Assembly: GCF_001421355.1 (NCBI RefSeq)
Contig: NZ_LMKC01000002.1
Location: 431,720-495,719 of the forward strand
Reading direction: 5' to 3'
Origin: Sphingomonas sp. Leaf9
Lineage (GTDB): Bacteria > Pseudomonadota > Alphaproteobacteria > Sphingomonadales > Sphingomonadaceae
DNA: 64,000 nt
Made by a program: the position numbers and the translations under genes. Numbering within the stretch: position 1 is the first letter of the stretch; each line of letters starts with the position of its first letter. This document shows, in pieces, positions 16,297 to 24,424 of this stretch. The notes under the pieces were generated by a model. The model saw only the letters and a list, made by a program, of their open reading frames with translations, was not told where the DNA came from and ran no database searches.

Positions 16297-16907
16297 TACC
16301 GTTCTCGTCGCGCGTCGCGCACGATCTCCCAGGCCGATTGTAGAAATACGACCGCGATGACGCCGGCGACCACGAGGTCCGGCCAGCCACTGCCGGTCCA
16401 CGCCACTAGGCCGGCCGCGACGATCACGGCCACGTTGTTGAGGGCGTCGTTGCGCGAGAATAGCCAGATGGCGCGCGCCTGAGCGTCGCCAGCTTTGCGA
16501 AACCGCGCCAGGACGAGCGCCGCGGCCACGTTGACGACCAGTGCCGCCACGCCGATGCCGCCCATGAACAACGCTTCCGGCGGTTCGGCGTCGAGCGCGC
16601 GGACGATCGCCGTTCCGATCACGCCTAGCCCGAGCGCCCCTAGGAACAGCCCCTGGACGAGCGCGACGCGCGAGCGCGCCCGCGCGCTCCATCCTAGTGC
16701 CAGCAGGCCGACGAACGTGATGGAGCCGTCGCCGAGAAAATCGAGCGAGTCCGCCTTGAGCGCCTGCGAGCCCGTCCAGAAGCCGCCGACGAGTTCGGCG
16801 AAGCCGAAGCCGACATTAAGGATGACGACGATCCATAGTGCGCGGCGGTAGGCTGGATCGACCTTGGCACGGTCCTGATCGCCCGTGCAGCCGCAATCGT
16901 CGCTCAC
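16296..16907 (-). CDS. Cation diffusion facilitator-type metal exporter
   Basis: The 203-residue protein has about six transmembrane helices. It carries the CDF signatures ALKADSLDFLGDGSITFVG and LFSRNDALNNVAVIVAAGLV, each with the Asp/Asn-x3-Asp pairs of the transport site. An N-terminal DDCGCTG motif may bind metal. It is shorter than CzcD because it lacks the C-terminal cytoplasmic domain, as in several CDF-like exporters. The GTG start overlaps the stop of the MerR gene (GTGA), so it is the second gene of that operon. Its stop lies on the edge of the 200-bp element. Confidence 0.85.
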   Translation of the reverse strand: MSDDCGCTGDQDRAKVDPAYRRALWIVVILNVGFGFAELVGGFWTGSQALKADSLDFLGDGSITFVGLLALGWSARARSRVALVQGLFLGALGLGVIGTAIVRALDAEPPEALFMGGIGVAALVVNVAAALVLARFRKAGDAQARAIWLFSRNDALNNVAVIVAAGLVAWTGSGWPDLVVAGVIAVVFLQSAWEIVRDARRER

Positions 16908-17338
16908 GTCACCGCTCCGGCGGGCGCGGATCGGATTGATGCCGGGCTGAACGCTTCAAGGATGCTGCACTCGGACATGGTGCCGCCCCGGCACGAGGTC
17001 AGAAGCGCCGCCAACTCGCGCCGCAACGCGGACAGGTCTGCGATCTTGCGGTCGATCGCGGCCAGGTGCCCGGTGGCGAGTTCGTCTATCGAACCGCAGT
17101 CGCGGCCGGGATCGCTCGCCAAGTCGAGTAGGGCGCGCACTTGGTCGAGCGAGAACCCTAGGTCTCGCGCGCGCCGGATGAAGGTGAGCCGGGAAAGGTC
17201 GCGCGGCGTGTAGGAGCGATAGTTGCCCTCCGTCCGCGCGGGCGCGTCGATGAGTCCTTCCTTCTCATACCAGCGCACGGTTTCGACCTTGGTGTCGGCC
17301 GCCTTGGCGAGCTTTCCGATAGTGAGCGCCTGTTCCAT
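16904..17338 (-). CDS. MerR-family regulator, CadR/PbrR/ZntR-like
   Basis: This is a 144-residue MerR protein: TIGKLAKAADTKVETVRWYE and NYRSYTPRDLSRLTFIRRAR form the winged helix, then the coiled dimer helix. Metal ligands are Cys in GRDCGSIDEL and SCRGGTMSECSILEAF, the three-Cys layout of the CadR/PbrR/ZntR group. It is coupled to a CDF exporter downstream and lies head-to-head with a TonB receptor. A perfect dyad with a 19-20 bp promoter spacer begins 4 bp from its start codon. Confidence 0.9.
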   Translation of the reverse strand: MEQALTIGKLAKAADTKVETVRWYEKEGLIDAPARTEGNYRSYTPRDLSRLTFIRRARDLGFSLDQVRALLDLASDPGRDCGSIDELATGHLAAIDRKIADLSALRRELAALLTSCRGGTMSECSILEAFSPASIRSAPAGAVT

Positions 17339-17341
17339 GCC

Positions 17342-17372
17342 TTGACCCTGTAGCGGCTACAGGCTGCATATA
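17342..17372 (+). promoter_or_regulatory. MerR-type promoter upstream of the TonB receptor
   Basis: -35 TTGACC (17342-17347), 19-bp spacer and -10 CATATA (17367-17372). The spacer contains the perfect dyad CCTGTAG-CGG-CTACAGG (17347-17363). The direction is plus, so the controlled gene is the TonB receptor at 17461, not the regulator itself. Confidence 0.8.
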
Positions 17373-17460
17373 TAGGTCGTTATCCCGATTCGGTCGAGCC
17401 GATGGTCGCGGCATCCGCAGCGAACAATGAGCCCGCCAGAGTGAGCAACGACGAACCTGC

Positions 17461-19467
17461 ATGACCTTCAAGAACAACGCGCCAAGCCGACCGGCTTCAA
17501 CTCACCTGTTCCTTGCCAGCGCCGCAGCGGTGCTGGCGATCGGCATCGCGAGCCCGACGCGCGCCCAGGAGACGCAGCTGGCTCAGATCGAGGCCGAAGC
17601 GCCCGAGGAGGAGGAAGGCGAGGAGATTATTGTTCAGGGGACTCGTTCCGGCCGCCGCGTGCAGGACGAGGCGATCCGGGTGGAGGTGATCGACCGGGAG
17701 GAGATCGAGGAGAAGAACCTCATGGTCCCCGGTAACATCAGCATGATCGTCGCTGAAACCGGCGGCTTGAGGGTGCAGGTCACTTCTCCCGGGCTTGGCG
17801 CGGCGAATGTCCGGGTACGGGGGCTGGAGGGTCGCTACACGCAAATCCTATCGGACGGGCTTCCGCTCTACGGCGGCCAGGCCGCCGGCATCGGCCTGTT
17901 GCAGATACCGCCGACCGACTTGGGTCAGGTGGAGGTCATTAAGGGCGCGGCGTCAGCCCTTTACGGCCCGTCCGCGCTAGGCGGCGTCATCAATCTCGTC
18001 TCGCGTCGCCCGAGTGATGAGCCGGTGGCCGAGGCGCTGTTGAACGCCACCACCCGCAACGGCCAAGACGCGACCGGCTACGCGTCAACGCCGCTGGGAG
18101 GCGGGTTCGGGGCGTCGATCACCGGCGGTGCGCATCGCCAGCGCGCCCAAGACTTGGACGGCGACGGTTGGGCGGACATGCCCGGCTTCGAGCGGTTCAC
18201 GGTGCGCCCGCGCCTGTTTTTCAAAGGGGCGGACGGCACGAGTGCGCTGCTCACGATCGGCGCGATGAGGGAGAACCGCGACGGCGGCACCCTACCCGGG
18301 CGCACCGTGCCGGACGGGCGACCGTTCCAGCAGGACCAGGACAGCACGAGACTGGACGCCGGGCTTGTCGCCGAGAAGCCGATCGACGGCCTTGGCATCT
18401 TGCGGGTGCGCGCGTCCGGCGTGACGCAGGATCACCGGCACAGGTTCGGCGATGTGGTGGAGGACGACCGGCACCGCACCGCGTTCGGCGAAGCGTCGAT
18501 TGGCGATCGGGCAGGGGCGACGAGCTGGGTGGCGGGCGTCGCCTTCCAGGTCGATGATTACCGCAACGAGACGTTTGCCGCGTTCGACTACACCTACACC
18601 GCGCCCGGTGTGTTCGGGCAGGTGGAGCATGACCTTCGCCCCGACGTGACGATTGCCGGCAGCGCACGGGCCGACTTCCACAGCGATTACGGCACCCGGC
18701 TTTCCCCGCGCGTGTCGCTGCTCTGGCGGCCCGACCGTTGGACGGTGCGCGCGTCAGTCGGGCGCGGCTTCTTCGCGCCTACGCCGTTCGTGGACGAGAT
18801 CGAGGACGCCGGGCTGTCGCGGCTGGAGCCGCTGGCAGGTTTGAAGGCCGAGGTGGCGGACACCGCCTCGCTCGACATAGGCTATGTGCGCGGCCGGACC
18901 GAGGTGAACGCTTCGCTGTTCGCGTCGCGTGTCGACAACGCCTTGCGGCTTGACTCGACCGGGCCGGCAAGCGTCCGGCTCGTCTCCGTGAACGGCATCA
19001 CGCGCACTAGCGGCGTCGAGCTGCTGGTGCGGCAGCGCTGGGATGCGTTCAGCATCACCGGCAGCTACGTCCACATCGACGCGACCGAGCCAAGCTCGGT
19101 GGGAGGACGGCAGCGGATTGAGCGCACCCCGCGCGACACCGCGGGCGTGACCGCGATATGGGAAGCGGAGGGCAAGGGCCGACTCGGCTTCGAGGCTTAC
19201 TATACCGGACGGCAGCGGTTGGAGGACAATCCCTACCGCGACCGCAGCCGTCCCTATGTGGAGCTAGGCGTGTTGGGCGAGATCATCCTTGGCCGCGCCA
19301 GCCTGTTCCTCAATGCCGAAAACATCCTTGGCGTCCGACAGACCAAATACGACCCGATCCTACGTCCGACCCGGGGGTCGGATGGGCGCTGGACCGTGGA
19401 CGTGTGGGCTCCGACCGAGGGATTCGTGTTGAACGGCGGCGTCCGGCTCCGCTTTGGCCGGAACTGA
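17461..19467 (+). CDS. TonB-dependent outer-membrane receptor
   Basis: The 668-residue protein has a signal peptide ending near TRAQ. A TonB box-like acidic stretch with EEIIVQGTRSGRR follows. The plug domain holds RVRGLEGRYTQILSDGLPLYGG, VEVIKGAASALYGPSALGGVINLVSR. A long beta-barrel ends GFVLNGGVRLRFGRN, with the usual aromatic-poor but beta-type final strand. It likely takes up a metal complex or acts in metal traffic. The metal-responsive promoter before it suggests it is switched on together with efflux, which is unusual for an importer. It ends 13 bp before a palindrome. Confidence 0.9.
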   Translation: MTFKNNAPSRPASTHLFLASAAAVLAIGIASPTRAQETQLAQIEAEAPEEEEGEEIIVQGTRSGRRVQDEAIRVEVIDREEIEEKNLMVPGNISMIVAETGGLRVQVTSPGLGAANVRVRGLEGRYTQILSDGLPLYGGQAAGIGLLQIPPTDLGQVEVIKGAASALYGPSALGGVINLVSRRPSDEPVAEALLNATTRNGQDATGYASTPLGGGFGASITGGAHRQRAQDLDGDGWADMPGFERFTVRPRLFFKGADGTSALLTIGAMRENRDGGTLPGRTVPDGRPFQQDQDSTRLDAGLVAEKPIDGLGILRVRASGVTQDHRHRFGDVVEDDRHRTAFGEASIGDRAGATSWVAGVAFQVDDYRNETFAAFDYTYTAPGVFGQVEHDLRPDVTIAGSARADFHSDYGTRLSPRVSLLWRPDRWTVRASVGRGFFAPTPFVDEIEDAGLSRLEPLAGLKAEVADTASLDIGYVRGRTEVNASLFASRVDNALRLDSTGPASVRLVSVNGITRTSGVELLVRQRWDAFSITGSYVHIDATEPSSVGGRQRIERTPRDTAGVTAIWEAEGKGRLGFEAYYTGRQRLEDNPYRDRSRPYVELGVLGEIILGRASLFLNAENILGVRQTKYDPILRPTRGSDGRWTVDVWAPTEGFVLNGGVRLRFGRN

Positions 19468-19832
19468 CCCGAGCTACCGGTGTCAAAACCGGTCGGTTTT
19501 GACGCTGCAGACTCGACCACGGTATTCCGAGGGTTTGCGTGTGTCAGAACCCCGGTTCAGAATGTCAGTTTCCGAAACCGGCAACATGCCGCGGCTACGT
19601 CTGCCTTTGGGTCGCAAGCCGCCCGGCAGCTTCCGGCCGCGAGGACCTACAAACGGACGTTCGAGCTCCCTTTCCTGCCTCCCAATTGCAGCCATTCGTT
19701 AATCGGGTTGAACGGCAGCTAAGTAGGCCCAAATCAGGCACCGGCGCAGCGGGTCAGGATAGCAGACAGTGCGCTTTCAAAGAGGGAAGCGCCGATAGGC
19801 GACGCTCCGCACGGCCTATGTTCTGCCGGCAG
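19468..19832. other. Intergenic region after the TonB receptor
   Basis: It holds the palindrome at 19480-19505 and further GTGTCAGAACC-like fragments near 19540-19590, but no supported gene. Confidence 0.4.
19480..19505. repeat. Palindrome GTGTCAAAACCG/CGGTTTTGACGC
   Basis: Arms 19480-19491 and 19494-19505 pair at 11 of 12 positions around GT. The sequence equals the outer 12 bases of the 200-bp element at 16097 and mirrors the palindrome at 6585. It lies just after the TonB gene stop and could act as terminator hairpin or be a mobile-element scar. Confidence 0.7.
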
Positions 19833-21389
19833 CTAAGCCTCCGCTTCTAGCTCACGTAAGCTGCGGTCGCGCGTCTCTCTACCTGAGCGTCCGATCAGTA
19901 CCGCTGACAGCGTCATTGGTATGATCAGCGCAACTGCCGCGCCCCCCATCGTCGGGATCAGCCCAGCGAAGGCTCCTAGCTGGACAGCAACGCCACCAAA
20001 TTTGCTACTGCCCGCGATCAGCCCGGTGGCACGTCCACGGACGCGTAACGCGTAGTTTTCGGCTGCATAGGGAAGTAGCACGGCGATCAATCCGTTTGTG
20101 CCAACCACCAGCAGCGCGATCACAGCGATCAGCAGTGGTGGCCAAGCCAGCGTAGGCGCCGGCAGTAGGGCTCCAGCAAGCCCGGCAAGTGTGAGAAGCA
20201 CAGTGCCGATCAGGGTGCGCTTGCTGCTCCACCGGCTGTAAAGGAAGGCCGCGATCATGATCGTGGGCAGGGCAACGAGTGCTGAGCTGGCGATGATGCC
20301 GCTCGCAATCTCAGCACTAAAGCCTCGATCCTGGAGATCGGAAGGCAGCCATAGCAGCAAGCCGAAGTTGACGAAGCTCCAAGACAGGGCCGTGATCACC
20401 AGGGCGATGGTCAACTCGCGGTGGTGAGCCGCTGCGCTGCCAGCGTCCGCTGGCGCTGCTTGTGGAGCACGCCTGACGATGCCGAACTTGAGAGCCATGT
20501 CAGCCAGCTCCGCGTTCATGCCACGTTCCATCAGAAAGCGCGGCGATTCCGGAATCCACCTTGCCATCGCAAGCAGCAACAAACCGGTGGGAAAGCCCTG
20601 CAGCCACAAGCTACGCCAGCCGAACAGAGGCTCGAACAGATGCGCGGCACCGCTAGCTGCCAGGTAGCCGCCGACCAGTCCCGTACCGCCAACCAGCACA
20701 AGGACCCAACTTCTGTGCCGCGGAGGCATGATCTCAGCCAACAGCGTGTAGACGACAGGCAGCATGCCGCCAGCCGAGCACCCCATCAGAAAGCACATAA
20801 CTAGGTTCCAGCTGTAGGAAGGCATAGCTCCGCAGATGGAGGTCGAGACGAACAGGATCGTGGACAACAGGATCGACACGCGCCGACCGTAAATGTCTGC
20901 AAGCCACCCCCACAGGAACGAGCCGACCGTGGTTCCGGTTAGGGCAACGAACGGCAGCAGAGCAACGGTAGACTTTGCAAGACCGTACTCCCCACGCATA
21001 CCGGGAAGCACAAAGCCGAGCGTTGCTGGCTTCATCGTGTCGATAATCAGGCCGAGGGTAAGCACCAGCAGAACGGCCGCATGCGAGCGCGTCAGAGGGG
21101 TATCATCGGGCGCTTCAAATGCGGCGCCAGCGCCTGGCCTGTGATCAGGCCGTTTCTTGGGTAAAGCGCCAAATATAGCAGCCGGCACGCCGATGCCGAT
21201 CAGCGCCATGCCCATGTACATCCATCCGTCCATAGGCATACCCGACAGGTGATTGCCCATCGTATGGGCCATCGCGAGCATCGGTAAGTGAAGGGCAACC
21301 CCAACGCTGATTGCCGCACAGCCTGTCCAGAAGAGCGGCCAGCGCTCTCCGACAACCGAGTTTCCGCGGCTTCTTCTGCCGTTCGCCAT
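19833..21389 (-). CDS. MFS transporter, aromatic-acid/metabolite type
   Basis: The 518-residue protein has 12 predicted membrane helices plus an extra pair at the N-terminus (WPLFWTGCAAISVGVALHLP). MFS motifs are LWGWLADIYGRRVSILLS (G-x3-D-x2-G-R-R loop 2-3) and the repeat-like PESPRFLMERGMNAELADMALKFG after helix 6, as in the AAHS/PcaK and sugar-porter-like groups. I chose ATG 21389; the longer frame adds a basic stretch that does not look like protein. The substrate is unknown. It is a single gene between the metal block and the defence genes. Confidence 0.85.
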   Translation of the reverse strand: MANGRRSRGNSVVGERWPLFWTGCAAISVGVALHLPMLAMAHTMGNHLSGMPMDGWMYMGMALIGIGVPAAIFGALPKKRPDHRPGAGAAFEAPDDTPLTRSHAAVLLVLTLGLIIDTMKPATLGFVLPGMRGEYGLAKSTVALLPFVALTGTTVGSFLWGWLADIYGRRVSILLSTILFVSTSICGAMPSYSWNLVMCFLMGCSAGGMLPVVYTLLAEIMPPRHRSWVLVLVGGTGLVGGYLAASGAAHLFEPLFGWRSLWLQGFPTGLLLLAMARWIPESPRFLMERGMNAELADMALKFGIVRRAPQAAPADAGSAAAHHRELTIALVITALSWSFVNFGLLLWLPSDLQDRGFSAEIASGIIASSALVALPTIMIAAFLYSRWSSKRTLIGTVLLTLAGLAGALLPAPTLAWPPLLIAVIALLVVGTNGLIAVLLPYAAENYALRVRGRATGLIAGSSKFGGVAVQLGAFAGLIPTMGGAAVALIIPMTLSAVLIGRSGRETRDRSLRELEAEA

Positions 21390-21732
21390 CCATTCACCCC
21401 CACCAGGAGCGGTGGCATACGCCGCACGGTTCGCCTGCTGCAAGCCGAGCACCCGCTGCCGGGGCACTGATCCGGCTGATGGCCTGCCGAATGGCGGCTT
21501 TCGAGCGAACGGATCGCCAAACCTAAGCGTCCGGCTCACGGTGCAATTGCCGGAACCGTCGACTTACGAGACCCACATCCGGTCATTCCGGATGCCCTAC
21601 CCGCGCCCCAGCTTCTGCCATTCGTTCATTTCGCAATTTGGAGCATACTCAGCCGAGCTGGCCGACCGGTTGTCCGGCATGGGAGGGAAGCGGACTGGCA
21701 GCTTCTGGATGCGTTTCAACGAAAGCCGCCGC
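21390..21732. other. Intergenic region upstream of the MFS gene
   Basis: No gene or RNA is supported. It presumably holds the MFS promoter on the minus strand. Confidence 0.35.
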
Positions 21733-21963
21733 TCAACCGCCATTGATTGAAGCGTGCGTCGGTCTGATCTCGACGGCTGCGGGTTGACGCCCTTCGTTCC
21801 AAATCGACAACCAAGCGTCGTCGAACCAATCGAACGAGTGAGGATGCCCGTCTTCGAGCGTCACGATCGCTTCTCCACCAACCGGAACCTCGAATTGGTC
21901 GCAAATCGGCTCAATAAAGATCGTTAGTGGCCGATCGCTCTTGTTTCGTATCGGCAGCCTCAC
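21733..21963 (-). CDS. Small protein of unknown function
   Basis: This 76-residue acidic protein has a beta-rich pattern (PLTIFIEPICDQFEVPVGGEAIVTLEDG, read in parts) and several Trp near its end. GTG 21963 follows an AAGGA site with 6-base spacing, which supports expression. No family is recognised. It sits alone next to a tRNA-like fragment. Confidence 0.5.
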   Translation of the reverse strand: MRLPIRNKSDRPLTIFIEPICDQFEVPVGGEAIVTLEDGHPHSFDWFDDAWLSIWNEGRQPAAVEIRPTHASINGG

Positions 21964-21984
21964 TCGTCATCCTTGATTTATTAA

Positions 21985-22035
21985 AGGGACCCATGAGCGG
22001 GACTCGAACCCGCCAAACGCTTCGATTACCCGGTG
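21985..22035 (-). other. tRNA 3'-end-like fragment
   Basis: On the minus strand GCGGG-TTCGAGT-CCCGC (21997-22013) forms a perfect T-arm with a canonical seven-base loop, followed by TCATGGGTCC where an acceptor strand would be. No matching 5' acceptor (CCCATGA) or clear anticodon arm lies upstream, so it is not an intact tRNA. It may be an attachment-site scar. Confidence 0.35.
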
Positions 22036-22146
22036 CGCCCGCTCCGACAGCGTCAGGGCCGAGGTCAACTTACTGGCTGAATAAGCGTCTGCAATATGGC
22101 GACGCTAGGTTGGTGCCGAACGTCTGGTATTGGGCGAAAGCGTTCG

Positions 22147-22458
22147 TCAAAGGATGATGCCCTGGCGGTAGGCCAGCTTCGCGTTTCCCCGCACCTTGGT
22201 GCCGCGCTTTGTCACTTCGAGGCTAACCCGATCGCGATCAATGCGGGTTAACAGCACCCCAAGGCAGTCATATCTTTCCATGCTAGGGTCGACATCGGTC
22301 TCGACGTGGAGGTCTAATCGGTCCGGGTCAGGCCCATAGTTGCGCACGATAGCATCTGAGCCATAGAACCGCTCAACCGCCTGCTTAATGAAGCTCCTTT
22401 CTTCGGCTTGAAACGAAGCGGGTAATCTAGCGGGGATTGGCGGCGATGCGGCAGGCAT
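22147..22458 (-). CDS. Small protein of unknown function
   Basis: The 103-residue protein has alternating helix and strand patterns (EERSFIKQAVERFYGSDAIV, LDLHVETDVDPSMERYDCLG). No family is recognised. Codon use is like that of neighbouring genes, with GC-rich third positions. It lies about 200 bp after gajB on the same strand and could be a distal, unrelated gene. No strong ribosome binding site is seen at ATG 22458. Confidence 0.5.
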   Translation of the reverse strand: MPAASPPIPARLPASFQAEERSFIKQAVERFYGSDAIVRNYGPDPDRLDLHVETDVDPSMERYDCLGVLLTRIDRDRVSLEVTKRGTKVRGNAKLAYRQGIIL

Positions 22459-22660
22459 GCGACTAGGCTAGCCGGTTAGCCAATGTCTGCAAGTGGGCGA
22501 GGGCAGACGCCTTGCCCTTCCGCCGAGGAGACCCACAACCAGACGTTCAAAGGCGCCTGGCCGCTTCCCGACTTCGGACAGCCGTTCATGTCGAAGTTTG
22601 CAGCGGGCGACGGCCTAGATTATCAGAGCGAATAGCGCGGAAGGGGTGGGAACCAGTCGA

Positions 22661-24424
22661 TCACGCGACGGATGGGTCAGCGGGCAGAGCGATAACATTT
22701 TCCGTGCCGAACAAGTCAAGAACCTTTGCCAAGGCAGCCTGGCTTAGCACCTGCGTAAACAGGAGCGCCAGCCTCCGCTTCGGACGCGAGCAGGCCACGT
22801 AGAAAAGGTTACGATTGCTCTCAAAGGAGGCCGTCTTGTCTCCAGGAGGTCCCTGATCTAGCCATTCCAACATTTGACCGAAGTTATACTTGTTCCAACC
22901 GCGACCGACGATAACGAGGACGTTCTCGAACTCAGCTCCCTTAACCCCGTGCTTTGTCGCGAACGGCGTGTGGCCGTCAATGAAGGCATCCACCGCCATC
23001 AGCTCCGCATAGGAAACGTCGCGGAGCCTCCGTAGCTGGGTCACCCTACGCGGCTCGTTTTCCGTAGGAACATCTCCCACTGCAGCAAGCCGATTTTCGC
23101 GATCGATAACCGCTTCGGGAACGCGCATGTGCTCCTGCGCCCGCATGAAGTCGATCACCTGTCCAATGGTCCCGCTATGCCTGAGCTCGATGAGTTCTTG
23201 GAAAGATTGGGACCACGCCGCCTTGTCTTTATGACGGCGGATGCTTGGGTGACCGGCGTCGAGGCATCCGAACATCTCGCCGTAGCGCTGCGCTTGGAAG
23301 GCGGCGCATGCGGGCTCCACCTGATCCGCGAGGAACTTGATGTGCGGATCTTCCTTCTTCAGCCACGGGTCGTTGAATTGACCGTAGATCTGCTGGATCG
23401 TCGGATAGCCCTGCTCCCGTGCGAGGACGCTATGGCTGAGCATCAAGATCTTCGTCCGCTCGACCGCAAAATCCCAGCCTTCGCCGATGAGCCTGCCCTT
23501 GAGATGGTCGAAGTAGGCGCGGGCCGCCTCGGCGCTCGTATCTCCAGTCCAGTGCCCGCCCCCCTGACCCGTGCGCCGCTGCCCCGGCCAAGCGTTGGTA
23601 TGGAAAAGCCGCGCCTCGCCCGGCGCGTCGGCGTCGCTCGGGATCTGCGGAAGCGCAGGCCTCATGCGGTTTAGCACCGAAACGATGGGTTCTACCGACC
23701 GGAAGTTCGCGTTCTTGTCTATGACTTGGAGCGCGGCGTGCTCAACCGCTCCGCATCCGTCGCCATAGATCTTCTGCCAGTGGTCACCGAAGAGTCCGAC
23801 GACCGGGCCGGTTCCGGTGTCGAGGAAGTGCTGCTTCAGAGCGTTCACGAAGCCAGCGTCCGTATCCTGATACTCATCTATAAGGAGAACCGGAAAGCGC
23901 GCGGTCATCACGGCCCGGAACTTGGGCCGGGCGAGTAGTGCGGTCATGAGCGTGAGCACGTCCTCGTGCCGCAGTGTCAATTCCGCTTCGGTCACCCTAG
24001 GATAGCCGAATTCGTATTGGATGGTCCGGACACCAATTTCGGCGACATCCGCCTCGGCGAGCCGGTCGGCCCAGCCTTCGAGCGTCGGTACTAATGCGCG
24101 AATCTCTGGCTGAAAGTCCTGCAACAGCGACCAGCAGAAGCCGTGGATCGTCTCCGGCCGCACAGCGGGATGCGCTTGGACGCGGGACGCGATCTCGTCC
24201 TTCGCGACGTTCGTGAAGGTAATGCAGCCGATCTGCTGCCGGTTGCGCATGAGCTCAGAACCGCGCAGTGCCAGCAGCCGGCGGAGGGCCTTCTCCAGCG
24301 AGTAGGTCTTGCCCGCACCGGCACCGGCCTCGAGACGAAAGCTACGCCCTTCGTCAAAGCATGCAAAAACTTGCTCCAACGCGGCGCGGCCGGCAGCGTC
24401 AGCCGGGCTCTCCCCATCAGCCAT
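22661..24424 (-). CDS. gajB: Gabija GajB, UvrD-like helicase
   Basis: This is a 587-residue superfamily 1 helicase/ATPase. Motif I is EAGAGAGKTYS (about residues 29-39), Ia-like TIHGFCWSL, motif II LLIDEYQDTD (about residue 180), motif III VVGLFGDHWQKIYG, motif V KHGVKGAEFENVLVIVGRG and motif VI LFYVACSRPKRRLAL. It follows gajA directly. ATG 24424 overlaps the gajA stop by 8 bases, whereas TTG 24448 would give a 32-base overlap. GajB is known to act with GajA, the helicase sensing or processing DNA and GajA cutting it. At 587 residues it is longer than the type GajB (about 490), with extra sequence in the 1B/2B insertions. Confidence 0.9.
   Translation of the reverse strand: MADGESPADAAGRAALEQVFACFDEGRSFRLEAGAGAGKTYSLEKALRRLLALRGSELMRNRQQIGCITFTNVAKDEIASRVQAHPAVRPETIHGFCWSLLQDFQPEIRALVPTLEGWADRLAEADVAEIGVRTIQYEFGYPRVTEAELTLRHEDVLTLMTALLARPKFRAVMTARFPVLLIDEYQDTDAGFVNALKQHFLDTGTGPVVGLFGDHWQKIYGDGCGAVEHAALQVIDKNANFRSVEPIVSVLNRMRPALPQIPSDADAPGEARLFHTNAWPGQRRTGQGGGHWTGDTSAEAARAYFDHLKGRLIGEGWDFAVERTKILMLSHSVLAREQGYPTIQQIYGQFNDPWLKKEDPHIKFLADQVEPACAAFQAQRYGEMFGCLDAGHPSIRRHKDKAAWSQSFQELIELRHSGTIGQVIDFMRAQEHMRVPEAVIDRENRLAAVGDVPTENEPRRVTQLRRLRDVSYAELMAVDAFIDGHTPFATKHGVKGAEFENVLVIVGRGWNKYNFGQMLEWLDQGPPGDKTASFESNRNLFYVACSRPKRRLALLFTQVLSQAALAKVLDLFGTENVIALPADPSVA

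Noticed and set aside
21985-22035. Intact tRNA gene
   Set aside because: Only the T-arm and an acceptor-like 3' strand are present; no matching 5' strand, D-arm or anticodon arm.
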